Virus record (IMG/VR): IMGVR_UViG_3300032245_001746
Span: 248,001-312,000 of that record
Length of the DNA: 64,000 bases
Source: a virus
Strand: one strand, 5' to 3'
Every line of letters starts with the position of its first letter. Positions within the stretch are counted from its first letter, which is position 1. The translations under genes were made by a program, and so were the position numbers. Positions 1 through 9,419 of the stretch are shown here, in pieces. The notes beneath the pieces were generated by a model. That model searched no databases. It saw nothing but the letters and a program-made list of their open reading frames with translations, and had not been told where the DNA came from.

Positions 1-39
1 TCGTGAAATAAATAATTTCACAAAATTAATTGACATGTC
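1..39. other. short intergenic hairpin
   Basis: GTGAAAT and ATTTCAC at about 3-21 form a 7-bp hairpin just before the first gene. It could be the end of an upstream transcript or a leader element; the window edge prevents a decision. Confidence 0.3.
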
Positions 40-531
40 ATGATTACTTTTAAAGAATGGAACGAAAACAGAAAACCCTACGTTTATCAAACCACTTATT
101 TGATAAACGTAGATTCTATTTTTCAATCAAAATTATTTCCTGCTGCTGGTCAATCGGCTTGGTCTAAACCCGACATCACACGTCATTCTAAAAAAGGTGT
201 GTTTTTTGCTGATAATCCAAATGGAATAAAATATTGGGTTTGGAATTTGATAGAACAATCATATAACAATTCAGATTATCCATATGAAGAAAATTTGATT
301 CCAATTATATTAAAATTTAAACTAAACATAAATAGTTGGGAAAAAGATGATTTGGGAAATTTAGAAACACAAGGAAATTTCTTTACTAAAAGGTCTGTAA
401 ATCCTTTAGGAATAATGTTGTGGAATGGATCGGAATGGAATTCAGACCCAGAAGATGCTTATAATATAAAAAACTATTTTTCTGAAGAAGATTATTCAGA
501 AGACAATTATCCATATCCGAAAGTTTGGTAA
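40..531 (+). CDS. hypothetical phage protein
   Basis: 163 codons from ATG. Soluble, aromatic-rich and acidic at the C-terminus. The N-terminus (YQTTYLINVDSIFQSKLFPA) and a later HSKKGVFFADNP segment resemble proteins that read a sheltered ligand, but I recognise no family. It ends 2 bp before the next gene, so the two are probably co-transcribed. Confidence 0.75.
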   Translation: MITFKEWNENRKPYVYQTTYLINVDSIFQSKLFPAAGQSAWSKPDITRHSKKGVFFADNPNGIKYWVWNLIEQSYNNSDYPYEENLIPIILKFKLNINSWEKDDLGNLETQGNFFTKRSVNPLGIMLWNGSEWNSDPEDAYNIKNYFSEEDYSEDNYPYPKVW

Positions 532-533
532 CT

Positions 534-2390
534 ATGAATATAGAATTTAAAAATTTATTATCAGAAATAGATTATGAAGATCATGAAGTAATTCATAATT
601 GGATGAAAGAAAACCCCAATAAATTGGCTTTTACCAATCTTTTTAAAGATAAAATTAGAGTGATATTACCACCAACAAATCAAAAAGATGCTATTAATAT
701 ACTTGAAAAAATTAAAAATGCAGGATATAAAATAGACTTTAATGCCGGATTAGTGTCTAAAGATAGACCAATCAAACTTGGAAGATTTGTTTTAAATAAT
801 GACATGTTTACTGATAAAGAAAAAAATTGGTGGAATAAATCTCCAAATCCTATAAAACAACTTGAATCTGTTGATAAAATTAAAAATTATTCAATTATAC
901 TTTCGCGTAGTCCAATAGATGTTCTTAGAATGTCTGATCACAAAGGTTTAAGCTCATGCCACTCACCAGGTGATGATTATTTTAAATGTGCAATTGCTGA
1001 AGCAAAAGGTGAAGGCGCAATTGCATATTTAGTTAATAAACATGATTTAGATCTTCTTGGTGAAGATGAATTGCAAGACAAAGAAATATTTCAAGACTCA
1101 GATAGAAATATTAAAGGTATAAGACCATTAGCTAGAATAAGATTAAGAAGATTTGTTAACAAAAAAGAAGGATATGAATTCGCAGTACCAGAAATCAGAA
1201 CTTATGGAAATAAAGATTTCAATGGATTTTACGATACAATTAGAACTTGGTTATTAGATAAACAAAAAGAAAATACTGAAGGAAAAAGAGTTAGAATGAA
1301 AGATTTTGTTCTAACTGGAGGTACATATTCAGACACATCTGCATCAACATTATTTAATAAAATGTTTGATGATAAATTAGATTCTGGTAATGTTGAATAT
1401 GGCGGAAGTCAAGATGGATATGTTGATATTATTACACAATATAAAAACGAATTACAACAAATTGAAGAAAGATATCCATCAATTAATTGTATATCATATG
1501 ATACACAAGTCCCAGCAGAAGGTTATGATGATAATAATACAGTTTACATTTCTTTCAATGTTTATTTTAAAATAAATCTTCCAGAATATTTATTTAACAA
1601 AGAATCTTTTAAAAAATTTCAAATTAATAATAAACAAGTAAATTATTATTTGCAGTCGGAATTAGGATTCAATTATTTAGAACAAGTAGAAATGGATGAA
1701 AAAGATTATTCTATTAGTTGTTGGTATTCTAATGTTTATGATGATCCACAAAGAATTGAAGAATATCTTTCTTCATTAAATGAAACTTTAAATGAAAATT
1801 ATAATAAATTTTCTTATTCTTTATATAGAAAATTACAAGAGCTAGGAATAGCTATAAATAATGATACAAATAATCTTGTTAATCACAAAGAAGATCAAAA
1901 TTATCCTTTAACTAATTTTGAATGGGAAGTGGATAAAAAAGAACAATTAAGAATAATGGTAATTGATCCAATAAAACTAGGAGTATTAGATAAAGAAAAT
2001 CGATTACATCAAAATCATTTAATGAAAAAAGAAAATTTTAAAAAAGAATTGACATCATTTGTAAATAATTTAGAATATAAATATTTTAATAATATATCAA
2101 ATCGACAAAAATTTCTTTTTGATCCACAAATTCCTAAACATAAAATTTTAACAAAATTAGATTTATCAATTTATCCATTTTTAATAGATAACATCTATTA
2201 TGACTGTTGCAGAATGGAAATAGATTTTGACAATCTATTGTCAAAAGAAGATTTTCAAAAAATATACAAATTTGTTCAGTATATAGATGATAATTTTAAA
2301 CAATTTTGTAATTCAGTTGTAATTATTTACAATAAACATTTTCATAACATACAAAGTAAACAAAATTTAAATCAAATATCTTTCAACTAA
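534..2390 (+). CDS. large conserved phage protein of unknown function
   Basis: 618 codons from the ATG at 534; an upstream in-frame TTG is less likely because it overlaps the previous stop. The most ordered part lies near residues 115-170: a SRSPIDVLRMSDHKGLSSCH stretch followed by GDDYFKCAIAEAKGEGAIAYLV. The Cys/His content there suggests a metal or nucleotide site, which is inference. The C-terminal half is Asn/Lys-rich and low in complexity. The last 24 bp overlap the 3' end of the convergent gene. Confidence 0.8.
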   Translation: MNIEFKNLLSEIDYEDHEVIHNWMKENPNKLAFTNLFKDKIRVILPPTNQKDAINILEKIKNAGYKIDFNAGLVSKDRPIKLGRFVLNNDMFTDKEKNWWNKSPNPIKQLESVDKIKNYSIILSRSPIDVLRMSDHKGLSSCHSPGDDYFKCAIAEAKGEGAIAYLVNKHDLDLLGEDELQDKEIFQDSDRNIKGIRPLARIRLRRFVNKKEGYEFAVPEIRTYGNKDFNGFYDTIRTWLLDKQKENTEGKRVRMKDFVLTGGTYSDTSASTLFNKMFDDKLDSGNVEYGGSQDGYVDIITQYKNELQQIEERYPSINCISYDTQVPAEGYDDNNTVYISFNVYFKINLPEYLFNKESFKKFQINNKQVNYYLQSELGFNYLEQVEMDEKDYSISCWYSNVYDDPQRIEEYLSSLNETLNENYNKFSYSLYRKLQELGIAINNDTNNLVNHKEDQNYPLTNFEWEVDKKEQLRIMVIDPIKLGVLDKENRLHQNHLMKKENFKKELTSFVNNLEYKYFNNISNRQKFLFDPQIPKHKILTKLDLSIYPFLIDNIYYDCCRMEIDFDNLLSKEDFQKIYKFVQYIDDNFKQFCNSVVIIYNKHFHNIQSKQNLNQISFN

Positions 2391-3149
2391 TTTCAACATG
2401 TAATTTACGGAAGAATTTAAATTATATTCATACAAAATATCAAATGGATTTTGACTATTGTTTAATGAAAAACCTTCATTTTTATAATGATTTTTACTCC
2501 AGTTTGGAGCAAAACCATGTTGGTAATGAATAAAATTATTATTGATTCCATCATGCATTAAAGTTTGTTCTAATGCATCTACTTTAACAGTATATCTTGT
2601 ATTATTAAAATAACCATAATAAGCTTTTAATATTGACTGTAAAAAACAAGTTCTTTTTATTCGTTTTTTTATATAATTATCAATTAAACTATTAAAAAAA
2701 ATTTCTGGAAGTTGATTGAAAATCAAAACGTCACCAATAGGAATTAGTTCTGGATATGAATCTGTTTTTTTAATTATATCTTTAATTTCATTAACAATTA
2801 ATTGCTTGTCAATTTTTAATGTTTCTGGATTATAACTCGTTATAATATTTTCTTCATATGATGAAATGGGATTCTGAATCAACATATCTGGATGTATTAA
2901 ACAAACAGATTTGTTTTTTTCACTAAATTGCTTTAAAATAAAAAGTTTATCATAAAAATAATCTCCACTACTTTTATAATAAACTTTATTTTTATGATTA
3001 GAAATATTTTTCATATAAGAAGATGAATTAAATTTCCCATGATAAAGAAATAAATTATCTTCTAAATTATGATATTTGAAACTTTCAATACATAATTCTG
3101 TTTGCCATCTATGATAATAACTTCCATCAATAATCAATAAATAATTCAT
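2367..3149 (-). CDS. glycosyltransferase-like protein
   Basis: 260 residues from ATG. It opens with a beta-strand (MNYLLIIDGSYYHRW), then YDKLFILKQF and VCLIHPDMLIQNP near residue 100. That layout matches a GT-A-type sugar transferase in which HPDM sits where the metal-binding DxD would be. The canonical DxD is not evident, so the assignment is tentative. It forms a leftward pair with the downstream HAD gene in an otherwise rightward block, and a mutase for galactofuranose lies 7 kb away. Confidence 0.6.
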   Translation of the reverse strand: MNYLLIIDGSYYHRWQTELCIESFKYHNLEDNLFLYHGKFNSSSYMKNISNHKNKVYYKSSGDYFYDKLFILKQFSEKNKSVCLIHPDMLIQNPISSYEENIITSYNPETLKIDKQLIVNEIKDIIKKTDSYPELIPIGDVLIFNQLPEIFFNSLIDNYIKKRIKRTCFLQSILKAYYGYFNNTRYTVKVDALEQTLMHDGINNNFIHYQHGFAPNWSKNHYKNEGFSLNNSQNPFDILYEYNLNSSVNYMLKLVERYLI

Positions 3150-3157
3150 AAACTAAA

Positions 3158-3889
3158 TTAGTAAGTCATTCCCTTTTTTATTGGAATATGAACTATTCTA
3201 GCTGTTCCACCATTATTAATTGGTTGAAATACTCTGTGAAAAATAACTTTCTTTAATTTTCCACCATTTTCTATTCCATATTGATCTATTAACTCTAAAC
3301 CTAATTTAATAAATTCTGAAGCATGATCTTCTCGATCATCCCAAAATTCTACAATTTCTATATTTGAATTCATTTTTTTGTTTTTTATTACATACAATTT
3401 ATGAGCAATAGTTGATGCGTCTGGTTTGCCCTTTAAAGTTTTTGGATAATCATCTTCATAATTATGATCCCCAGAATAATACTCTTCATGTGAATGATCA
3501 TCAACATGTACATCAAGTCCAGATTTAATTTCTGAATCATGTGAATTTTTTGCTTTTAAATTTGAATCTGGAATTACTCTCTTACCATGTAAACCATTTG
3601 TTCTTAGAACGTTTCTGACACCATGTGCAATTACACCACGTCGTCCAGTTAAAAGAATTACATCGGTTTTTGGATCAGTTGTGTCTGATTTAAATGAAGA
3701 AACAACCTCTTGATGAACTGCTCCATCATAATAAGGATGATTTAATGAATCTTTGTGACCCCACCAATCAGAACCAGTCCAATCAGATGGACGCTCTGGG
3801 ACATCAGCAATGGTTCCATCAAAATCATAAACTACCAACCTGTTCTTTAACACAACTGTACTTTCTATAAAATATTGTTTGAAATTCAT
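3158..3889 (-). CDS. HAD-superfamily phosphatase, SAK (RNA-repair) type
   Basis: 243 residues. The HAD nucleophile motif VVYDFDGTIADVP is at residues 18-30, with motif II in VILLTGRRG near residue 80 and an acidic FWDDREDHASEF motif near residue 182. The spacing and the NHPYYDGAV segment recall the HAD_SAK_1 (Swiss-army-knife RNA repair) group, so end-processing of RNA or another phosphomonoester is plausible. It starts 27 bp from the divergent gene at 3917, so that gap probably holds promoters for both directions. Confidence 0.75.
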   Translation of the reverse strand: MNFKQYFIESTVVLKNRLVVYDFDGTIADVPERPSDWTGSDWWGHKDSLNHPYYDGAVHQEVVSSFKSDTTDPKTDVILLTGRRGVIAHGVRNVLRTNGLHGKRVIPDSNLKAKNSHDSEIKSGLDVHVDDHSHEEYYSGDHNYEDDYPKTLKGKPDASTIAHKLYVIKNKKMNSNIEIVEFWDDREDHASEFIKLGLELIDQYGIENGGKLKKVIFHRVFQPINNGGTARIVHIPIKKGMTY

Positions 3890-3916
3890 ATGTTATTTAT
3901 AAATTAAAAGGTAAAA

Positions 3917-4597
3917 ATGAAAAATAAATTTGGTAAATTTGGAGGAATTGGTGATTCCTCTATTGTAAAAGATTCTAATGTGCCAAAAGCATTAGAGTAT
4001 GAAAAAAGAATTAAAAAAGCTAAAGTCTTAGAAAACTTGTTTTTTGATAAAATTAAAAAAGAAATAGGATTTATTATAAAAAAGCCAACTGATTTTCAAG
4101 ATATGCATCAAGGAATTGATGGGTTTTTAATTTCAATTAATAATGGAAAATCATTTTTGAAAAATCAAATACCCTTCCAATTAAAAATTAGAAATTCTAA
4201 AGATGAAAGTCAAAATGGAATTTTAATTGAAATGATTAAGCCTTGGTTTCCAAGTTGTGATTTTCAACTTTTAAAAGAAAAAGCTTTCACTGGAAAAGAT
4301 TTTAAATGTAAAGCAGAATTACTTTTTAGTCTTTCTTCAAATGGTAAATCTCTAAGAATGAGAAAAATGAAAGAAGTAATAAGCAATTCAGTTTTATTAA
4401 CAAACGCTTTTCTTAAAAATTTTGAAACAAATAAAACTTTTATGTTTGAAAATCAATACGGACAATGTAGAATCATTCGGGAAAAATTTGAAGAATCAAA
4501 CGCTCATCTTGCTGGAAAAATTCAAAAATTAGTCTGCTTCCTCAATCCAGATGAATTTAAATGGAAAAAAGATGTAGAGTTTCAAACTAAACTTTAA
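3917..4597 (+). CDS. hypothetical protein, possible PD-(D/E)xK nuclease
   Basis: 226 residues from ATG, with a GGTAAAA ribosome-binding site. Residues 60-105 contain FQDMHQGIDGFLI then PFQLKIRNSK, which resembles the D...(Q/E)xK core of restriction-endonuclease-fold proteins. The match is by eye only. It is followed after 12 bp by the helicase gene, consistent with a DNA-processing role. Confidence 0.6.
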   Translation: MKNKFGKFGGIGDSSIVKDSNVPKALEYEKRIKKAKVLENLFFDKIKKEIGFIIKKPTDFQDMHQGIDGFLISINNGKSFLKNQIPFQLKIRNSKDESQNGILIEMIKPWFPSCDFQLLKEKAFTGKDFKCKAELLFSLSSNGKSLRMRKMKEVISNSVLLTNAFLKNFETNKTFMFENQYGQCRIIREKFEESNAHLAGKIQKLVCFLNPDEFKWKKDVEFQTKL

Positions 4598-4609
4598 TAG
4601 AAAAAAACA

Positions 4610-6781
4610 ATGGAACTTAAAGAATTAACAAAAGAACAAAATGAAGTTTATGATAATATATTATCATCAATTAAATCTCAACAAATCACAACACTTGGAG
4701 GTTTCGCAGGAACGGGTAAGGCGAATGCAAATAGCTCAATAATTTACACTCCATTTGGTCCTAAAAAAATGGGCGATATTCGTTTGGGAGATCAAGTATC
4801 TAATCCAGATGGATCTGTTGCGAGGGTAATTGCTGTATATCCACAAGGCAAGAAACAAATTTATAAAGTTTCCTTTATCGATGGCAGATCAACAAGAGTA
4901 ACTGAAGATCACTTGTGGCTTTTTAGCATGGCATCCAAAAAATATAAAGCAAATAAAAAATATTTAAATGAATTTCCAAATAAGAAAATTTCTTATGAAA
5001 TTAATACAACAAAATTTTTAATTGATTATTTAAATCAAGAGAAAATTAAAAAAAGACCTTCATGGCCATTAATACCATTATCAAAACCAACACAATTTAC
5101 AATTATAGGCAATAATGAAAGATTATCTGTTGATCCTTATTTGCTTGGCTTGTTGCTTGGAGATGGTGGATTAACTAAAAATTGTTTAATTTTTACATCA
5201 GCAGATGAAGAATTACTTAACGCATTTATAGATAAAGGATATGTATTAAACAAATGCGCCAATTATGGATATGATTACAGACTTGTTGGTGAAAAAGCTA
5301 TAAAATTAAAAAAAGATTTAAAAGATCTTGAATTGCTTGAAACTAAATCACACACGAAGTTTATTCCTAAAGATTATTTGTTTTCATCAAAAGAAAATAG
5401 ATTGAAGATAATTCAAGGACTAATGGATACAGATGGCAGTTTAACCAAAAGTGGAACTTGTGAATATTCTTCTACATCCGAAAGATTAGCACATGAAGTT
5501 CAGTGGATAATCCGAAGTCTTGGTGGCAAAGCAACAATAAGAACTAAAATTGGAAAATACAGATCTAAAAAAACAAAAGAAATTGTTATTTGTAAAAAGG
5601 TTTATAGAGTTTATATTCAATTTGAAAATAAAGAATTATTATTTAATTTAAAAAGAAAAAAAGAAAATTCAAAATTATTTAATGGAGGCAATTCTGTACT
5701 TAAAAATAGAATGATTTCAATAGAAAAAGATGGAATTGAAGATGCTACGTGCATTCAAGTTGATCATCCAAATAGTCTTTATTTAACAGATGATTTTATA
5801 GTTACACACAACACGACTGTTGTTAGCCATTTAATTAACAAACTTCCAAATTGGAAAGTAGCCGCATTTACCGGAAAAGCTTCCAACGTTCTTAGAAAAA
5901 AAGGCGTTTTAGATGCTTCAACAATTCATAGCACAATATATAAACCAAGAACAGATGAATATGGAAATGTAATCGTTGATAAAAATGGAGTGCCAATTTT
6001 TGATCTAGCATCCAGCATAGAATGTGATGGTTTTATTATAGATGAAGCCTCTATGGTTCCAGAAGAATTACAAATTGATTTAAAATCATTTGGACTTCCT
6101 GTCATTTATGTAGGAGATCATGGTCAATTACCACCTATTGGTAAAGATAATTATCTAATGCAACAACCTATGTTTAAATTAGAAAAAATTCATAGAAACG
6201 CAGGAGAAATTGCAATGTTCTGTGAATATATTCGACGTGGATATAGCCCTAGATCTTTCTCTCAATACTCAAAAGGTTCCGTTGAATTTATTTCAAGAAG
6301 ACAAGCAGAAAAGCAATGGAAAAATGCAGATCAAATCATTTGTGCTTTTAATAAAACAAGAGTTGAAATTAATAAAAATATTCGAAAACAATTGGGATTT
6401 GAAGGAAATTGGCCACAAATTGGTGACAAAATTATGTGTCTTAAAAATAATTCTCAAGCAAAATTGTTTAATGGCATGCAAGGAATCGTTAAGTCTTTTT
6501 CTTACAAACATAAAAATAAATTTACATTCGAATCAGACGAAACTTTGTTTGATGTGTTTTTTGATCCAAGTCAGTTTAATAAAGAAAAAATGGAATTCAT
6601 AGGATCAAAAGATGATCCTATGCCATTTGATTTTTGTTATTGTGCAACTTGTCATAAATGTCAAGGTGATGAATTTGATTTAGGATATGTACTCGAACAA
6701 TCTTGTGATCTATGGGAATTTAAAAGATGGGCATACACAGCAGCATCTAGATTTAAACAAAAATTATATTGGGTCATTTAA
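4610..6781 (+). CDS. Dda/RecD-like DNA helicase containing an intein
   Basis: 723 codons before splicing. The Walker A motif GGFAGTGK ends at residue 37, is interrupted by a 364-residue intein, and resumes with TTVVSHLINKL. After removal the 359-residue host protein has FIIDEASMV (Walker B), VYVGDHGQLPP (motif III), an Arg-rich KIHRNAGEIA segment and a UvrD_C_2-type end (CATCHKCQGDEFD, WAYTAASRF). That is the layout of short superfamily-1B 5'-3' helicases such as T4 Dda, which act in replication initiation and fork restart. The next gene starts directly after the stop. Confidence 0.93.
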   Translation: MELKELTKEQNEVYDNILSSIKSQQITTLGGFAGTGKANANSSIIYTPFGPKKMGDIRLGDQVSNPDGSVARVIAVYPQGKKQIYKVSFIDGRSTRVTEDHLWLFSMASKKYKANKKYLNEFPNKKISYEINTTKFLIDYLNQEKIKKRPSWPLIPLSKPTQFTIIGNNERLSVDPYLLGLLLGDGGLTKNCLIFTSADEELLNAFIDKGYVLNKCANYGYDYRLVGEKAIKLKKDLKDLELLETKSHTKFIPKDYLFSSKENRLKIIQGLMDTDGSLTKSGTCEYSSTSERLAHEVQWIIRSLGGKATIRTKIGKYRSKKTKEIVICKKVYRVYIQFENKELLFNLKRKKENSKLFNGGNSVLKNRMISIEKDGIEDATCIQVDHPNSLYLTDDFIVTHNTTVVSHLINKLPNWKVAAFTGKASNVLRKKGVLDASTIHSTIYKPRTDEYGNVIVDKNGVPIFDLASSIECDGFIIDEASMVPEELQIDLKSFGLPVIYVGDHGQLPPIGKDNYLMQQPMFKLEKIHRNAGEIAMFCEYIRRGYSPRSFSQYSKGSVEFISRRQAEKQWKNADQIICAFNKTRVEINKNIRKQLGFEGNWPQIGDKIMCLKNNSQAKLFNGMQGIVKSFSYKHKNKFTFESDETLFDVFFDPSQFNKEKMEFIGSKDDPMPFDFCYCATCHKCQGDEFDLGYVLEQSCDLWEFKRWAYTAASRFKQKLYWVI
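4721..5812 (+). mobile_element. intein with LAGLIDADG homing endonuclease, inserted in Walker A
   Basis: 364 codons in frame. The N-terminal splicing block begins with Ala rather than Cys or Ser (ANANSSIIYTPFGPKKMGDI), with RVTEDHLW as the block B histidine. The endonuclease has both LAGLIDADG helices: LLGLLLGDGGL and IIQGLMDTDGSL. The C-terminal block is DDFIVTHN followed by Thr as the +1 nucleophile. The insertion splits GTGK from TT in the P-loop, the most conserved point of the helicase, so the helicase should be inactive until splicing. Confidence 0.92.
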
Positions 6782-7003
6782 ATGAATTATGAAGAAGTTA
6801 TTGAAAAATTAATACCATGCCCATTTTGTGGAAAAAAAGACAAAATTGAAATTACTTATTGTGATGAATTTTGTTGTGGAGCTAGACCAAGATGGATTAA
6901 TTGTGATTGTGGTTGCCAACTTTATGGAGATTGGTACTCTAATGATGATGTAATCAATTCTTGGAATAATAGAAATTATAATTCATACGATACCACTATA
7001 TGA
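6782..7003 (+). CDS. Lar-like restriction alleviation / zinc-ribbon protein
   Basis: 73 residues. The pattern LIPCPFCGKK ... CCGARPRWINCDCGC ... VINSWNNR is that of the Lar family (PF14354): CPxCG, a second Cys pair and a terminal WNxR. Family members bind zinc, and some modulate type I restriction in enterobacterial phages. It follows the helicase stop with no gap, so it is translationally coupled. Confidence 0.75.
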   Translation: MNYEEVIEKLIPCPFCGKKDKIEITYCDEFCCGARPRWINCDCGCQLYGDWYSNDDVINSWNNRNYNSYDTTI

Positions 7004-7043
7004 AAGTTATTAACTATTAATTTAGAATTATGAGAAAATTATT

Positions 7044-7644
7044 ATGAGAAGCAAAATTACAAAATGGTTTACAAATCAACTCAACCTTTCCTTCATAAGT
7101 CTGGGCGTTCCTAAAAATTATTCAATAGCTTTCGCTAAATCAATTAACGAATTAATGAATAACAAATCTCTTTATTACCATAATACTACCCATATTTTTT
7201 CAATAATCGAATTTGCAAAAAAATATAAAATAAAATTAGACAAAAAAGAAAGACATATTGTATTAATGCATGACGCATTTTTCGTTGTTAACTCAAAATT
7301 AAATGAAGATAATTCTGCTAAATTAAACCAAATGTTTCTGGAAAATTTCTGTGATGCCGAAACAGTTTCATTTATTAATCAAGGAATTATGCAAACAAAA
7401 CAACACCTGAATTCTGAAACCTCTAATTATGATCTAATACTAGACCTAGATCTACACTCTCTCTTTTGATTATTATGATTTCCAAAAAATTAATAAAAGT
7501 ATTTGTAAAGAAAATGAAGGAAATTCTACTAATTCAAAAGAATTTCTTAAATGTTTAATAAATAAACCATATATTTATAAAACAAAACTTTTCTTACCAT
7601 TTGAAGAAATTGCAAGAAATAATATAAATAAATATCTAAGTTAA
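7044..7644 (+). CDS. HD-superfamily phosphohydrolase, split by a +1 frameshift
   Basis: The first frame (7044-7469, 141 codons) has YHNTTH near residue 45, LMHDAFF near residue 75 and LDLDLHSLF at the end. These are the metal-binding residues of the COG4339 HD hydrolases. It stops at TGA 7467-7469. The +1 frame continues at once with DYYDFQKINKSICKENEGNS and ends with PFEEIARNNINKYLS at 7644, the expected C-terminal part of that family. The shift site reads CTC TTT TGA T. Without a shift the product lacks its last 58 residues. Confidence 0.7.
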
Positions 7645-7653
7645 AGGAAATTT

Positions 7654-8145
7654 ATGAATAAAGAAACATTAAAAACTATTGGATTCGTATTGTTATTTCA
7701 AATACTAATATTAATTACTTTTCAAAAAGATATTATGGAATTTGTTAATTTTAAATTCAACCCACCAAATTTACAACAAAATATTCAAATTGAACAAAAT
7801 ATTCCGAAACAACAAAATGAACAATTGTTTGAATATACAACATATATTTCATCAAATTCAAAATTGTTAGATGAAATAGTAAATGATAATTCTAAAATTT
7901 TTACAGTTAAAAAAACATTCTCTGGAAAAAATCCAAATGTTGAAATAACATATAATGGATTCGAACCATGTCACCTTTACTGGAATGTTATTTCAAAAGA
8001 TAAATTCCAATTCTTCTACTTCGAACCAGATCAAACTATTATCTTTTCCTTCAAAGAAATGATGCCAGATACACCTTGTATCCTTCTTAAAAAAGAATCA
8101 AAAGACTACATTCTCATCGAATTGTCAAACATCACTTTACCTTGA
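7654..8145 (+). CDS. membrane-anchored hypothetical protein
   Basis: 163 residues with a strong AAAGGAAATTT ribosome-binding site. One N-terminal hydrophobic segment (about residues 10-22) is followed by a Gln/Asn-rich linker and a soluble domain (about residues 55-163). The topology suggests a periplasmic or inner-membrane-attached domain. I recognise no family. Confidence 0.7.
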   Translation: MNKETLKTIGFVLLFQILILITFQKDIMEFVNFKFNPPNLQQNIQIEQNIPKQQNEQLFEYTTYISSNSKLLDEIVNDNSKIFTVKKTFSGKNPNVEITYNGFEPCHLYWNVISKDKFQFFYFEPDQTIIFSFKEMMPDTPCILLKKESKDYILIELSNITLP

Positions 8146-8200
8146 TAAAAACTGATGGTATAATCTAAAATCAAAACAAACTATTTTAGAAAATATTAAC

Positions 8201-8626
8201 ATGATAATAGGGTATAAAGGAACTTACAATTTCACTTGTCTTAGTCATAAATATGAAATTGGTAAATCTTATGAATTACCATACCATCCAATTCCTCGTC
8301 AATATGGATTTCATTATTGTAAAAATCCAAAACATGTTTTAGGTTATTATAATATCACACCTGATTTCAAATTAATTGAAATTGAAGATCTAAGTAAAGA
8401 CACAAAAACAGAATACGATAAACGTGTAACAAATAAATTGCGTGTTATTAGAGAAGTTTTAATAGAAGAATATTGTAAATTATTTAATCAACAAATTGAA
8501 ATTAATGGAAATCAAGTTAAAATCACACGCCCAAATGGATCATGGAATATATGTGAATATCATAATAATATGATAATTAACTATGAAGATTCAAATAAAA
8601 TAGTCCGTAAATATAAAAGAATATAA
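8201..8626 (+). CDS. DUF7666-like protein
   Basis: 141 residues. It shows the family core seen repeatedly on the other strand: GYKGTYNFTC, YEIGKSYELP, YGFHYCKNP, FKLIEIEDL and VTNKLRVIRE. Unlike the leftward copies it has no YD-type repeat tail, only a short region ending NSWNICEYHN-like. It is the only rightward member here and lacks the array promoter, so it may be an older or differently timed copy. Function unknown. Confidence 0.8.
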   Translation: MIIGYKGTYNFTCLSHKYEIGKSYELPYHPIPRQYGFHYCKNPKHVLGYYNITPDFKLIEIEDLSKDTKTEYDKRVTNKLRVIREVLIEEYCKLFNQQIEINGNQVKITRPNGSWNICEYHNNMIINYEDSNKIVRKYKRI

Positions 8627-8628
8627 TT

Positions 8629-8958
8629 ATGCTATCAAATATGTCAACCTATATGGTAATATGTATTTTTATTATCGGAATAATAAAAATTGTTTGTAAA
8701 AACAAATGCTATATGGATCTAGGTTTCTTCGAATTAGATGAAGAATTTAAAAAAGAACATGAACTTCAAGAAAATATTTACTTCTTCTCCTGTTTAACAA
8801 TGTACATTCTAGCTTTAATGCAATTATTCATGGTAATTCTTACAAGTATATCTCAATTGTTTTTAATAATAATAATCGTTACAATATTCTATGTGAGAAA
8901 TCAAGAAAATTTTAAAAAGGAAACTACAAATGAACCACCCAGCAATAATAATACTTAA
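8629..8958 (+). CDS. small membrane protein
   Basis: 109 residues with an N-terminal membrane segment (about 6-24) and a second hydrophobic stretch (about 58-88) that is probably two helices. The start is 2 bp after the DUF7666 stop and the end overlaps the next gene by 29 bp, so it belongs to a tight operon. Confidence 0.65.
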   Translation: MLSNMSTYMVICIFIIGIIKIVCKNKCYMDLGFFELDEEFKKEHELQENIYFFSCLTMYILALMQLFMVILTSISQLFLIIIIVTIFYVRNQENFKKETTNEPPSNNNT

Positions 8959-9190
8959 TGCATTACTAAATGGACAAGAAATCAAAACAAATAATATGAC
9001 ATACGTCATGAGTAATGATGATCAATTTGGAGTAAAAGTAATAGATGAATCTGGAGAAGAATGCGTAATGATCACAGATTACTCCATTAATTGGCTACTT
9101 AAATTCGCTAATTCACTAACTCCAGATGAAATCACACTCATTGCAGCAAACACAGCATTTAATAAAGTAAAATTCAATGAGTCCAGATGA
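8930..9190 (+). CDS. small hypothetical protein
   Basis: 86 residues, preceded by AAAAAGGAAACTACAA, a good ribosome-binding site. It is acidic with no recognised motif. It overlaps both neighbours (29 bp and 14 bp), typical of coupled phage genes. Confidence 0.65.
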   Translation: MNHPAIIILNALLNGQEIKTNNMTYVMSNDDQFGVKVIDESGEECVMITDYSINWLLKFANSLTPDEITLIAANTAFNKVKFNESR

Positions 9191-9419
9191 TTTGTTAGCA
9201 TATCTAGCCGCTAAACCTAAAAAAGAAAAACCAACTCTCGCAAAATCAGATAAATCCATGTTAAAAGCATGGATCTATCTAAGAAATAATAAATACTTTA
9301 TTAATGATGTTTTATGCAGACATGGTCTTTCAAGTTGCTATCAAATTGATGAAATCGAACATGAACACGCTATCGCAAATGCATGGAGCCATATATCAGA
9401 TTATCTAGCTAATATTTGA
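9177..9419 (+). CDS. small hypothetical protein
   Basis: 80 residues. A Lys-rich linker (about 13-25) precedes a helical C-terminal part containing RHGLSSCYQIDEIEHEHA. It is the last rightward gene and overlaps the 3' end of the convergent mutase gene by 19 bp. Confidence 0.6.
   Translation: MSPDDLLAYLAAKPKKEKPTLAKSDKSMLKAWIYLRNNKYFINDVLCRHGLSSCYQIDEIEHEHAIANAWSHISDYLANI

Noticed and set aside
1390-1575. Second frame inside the 618-codon gene
   Set aside because: Embedded in a well-formed longer gene with no start signal; AT-rich sequence gives such frames by chance.
6293-6511. Minus-strand frame inside the helicase gene
   Set aside because: Fully contained in the conserved helicase core and without start signals.
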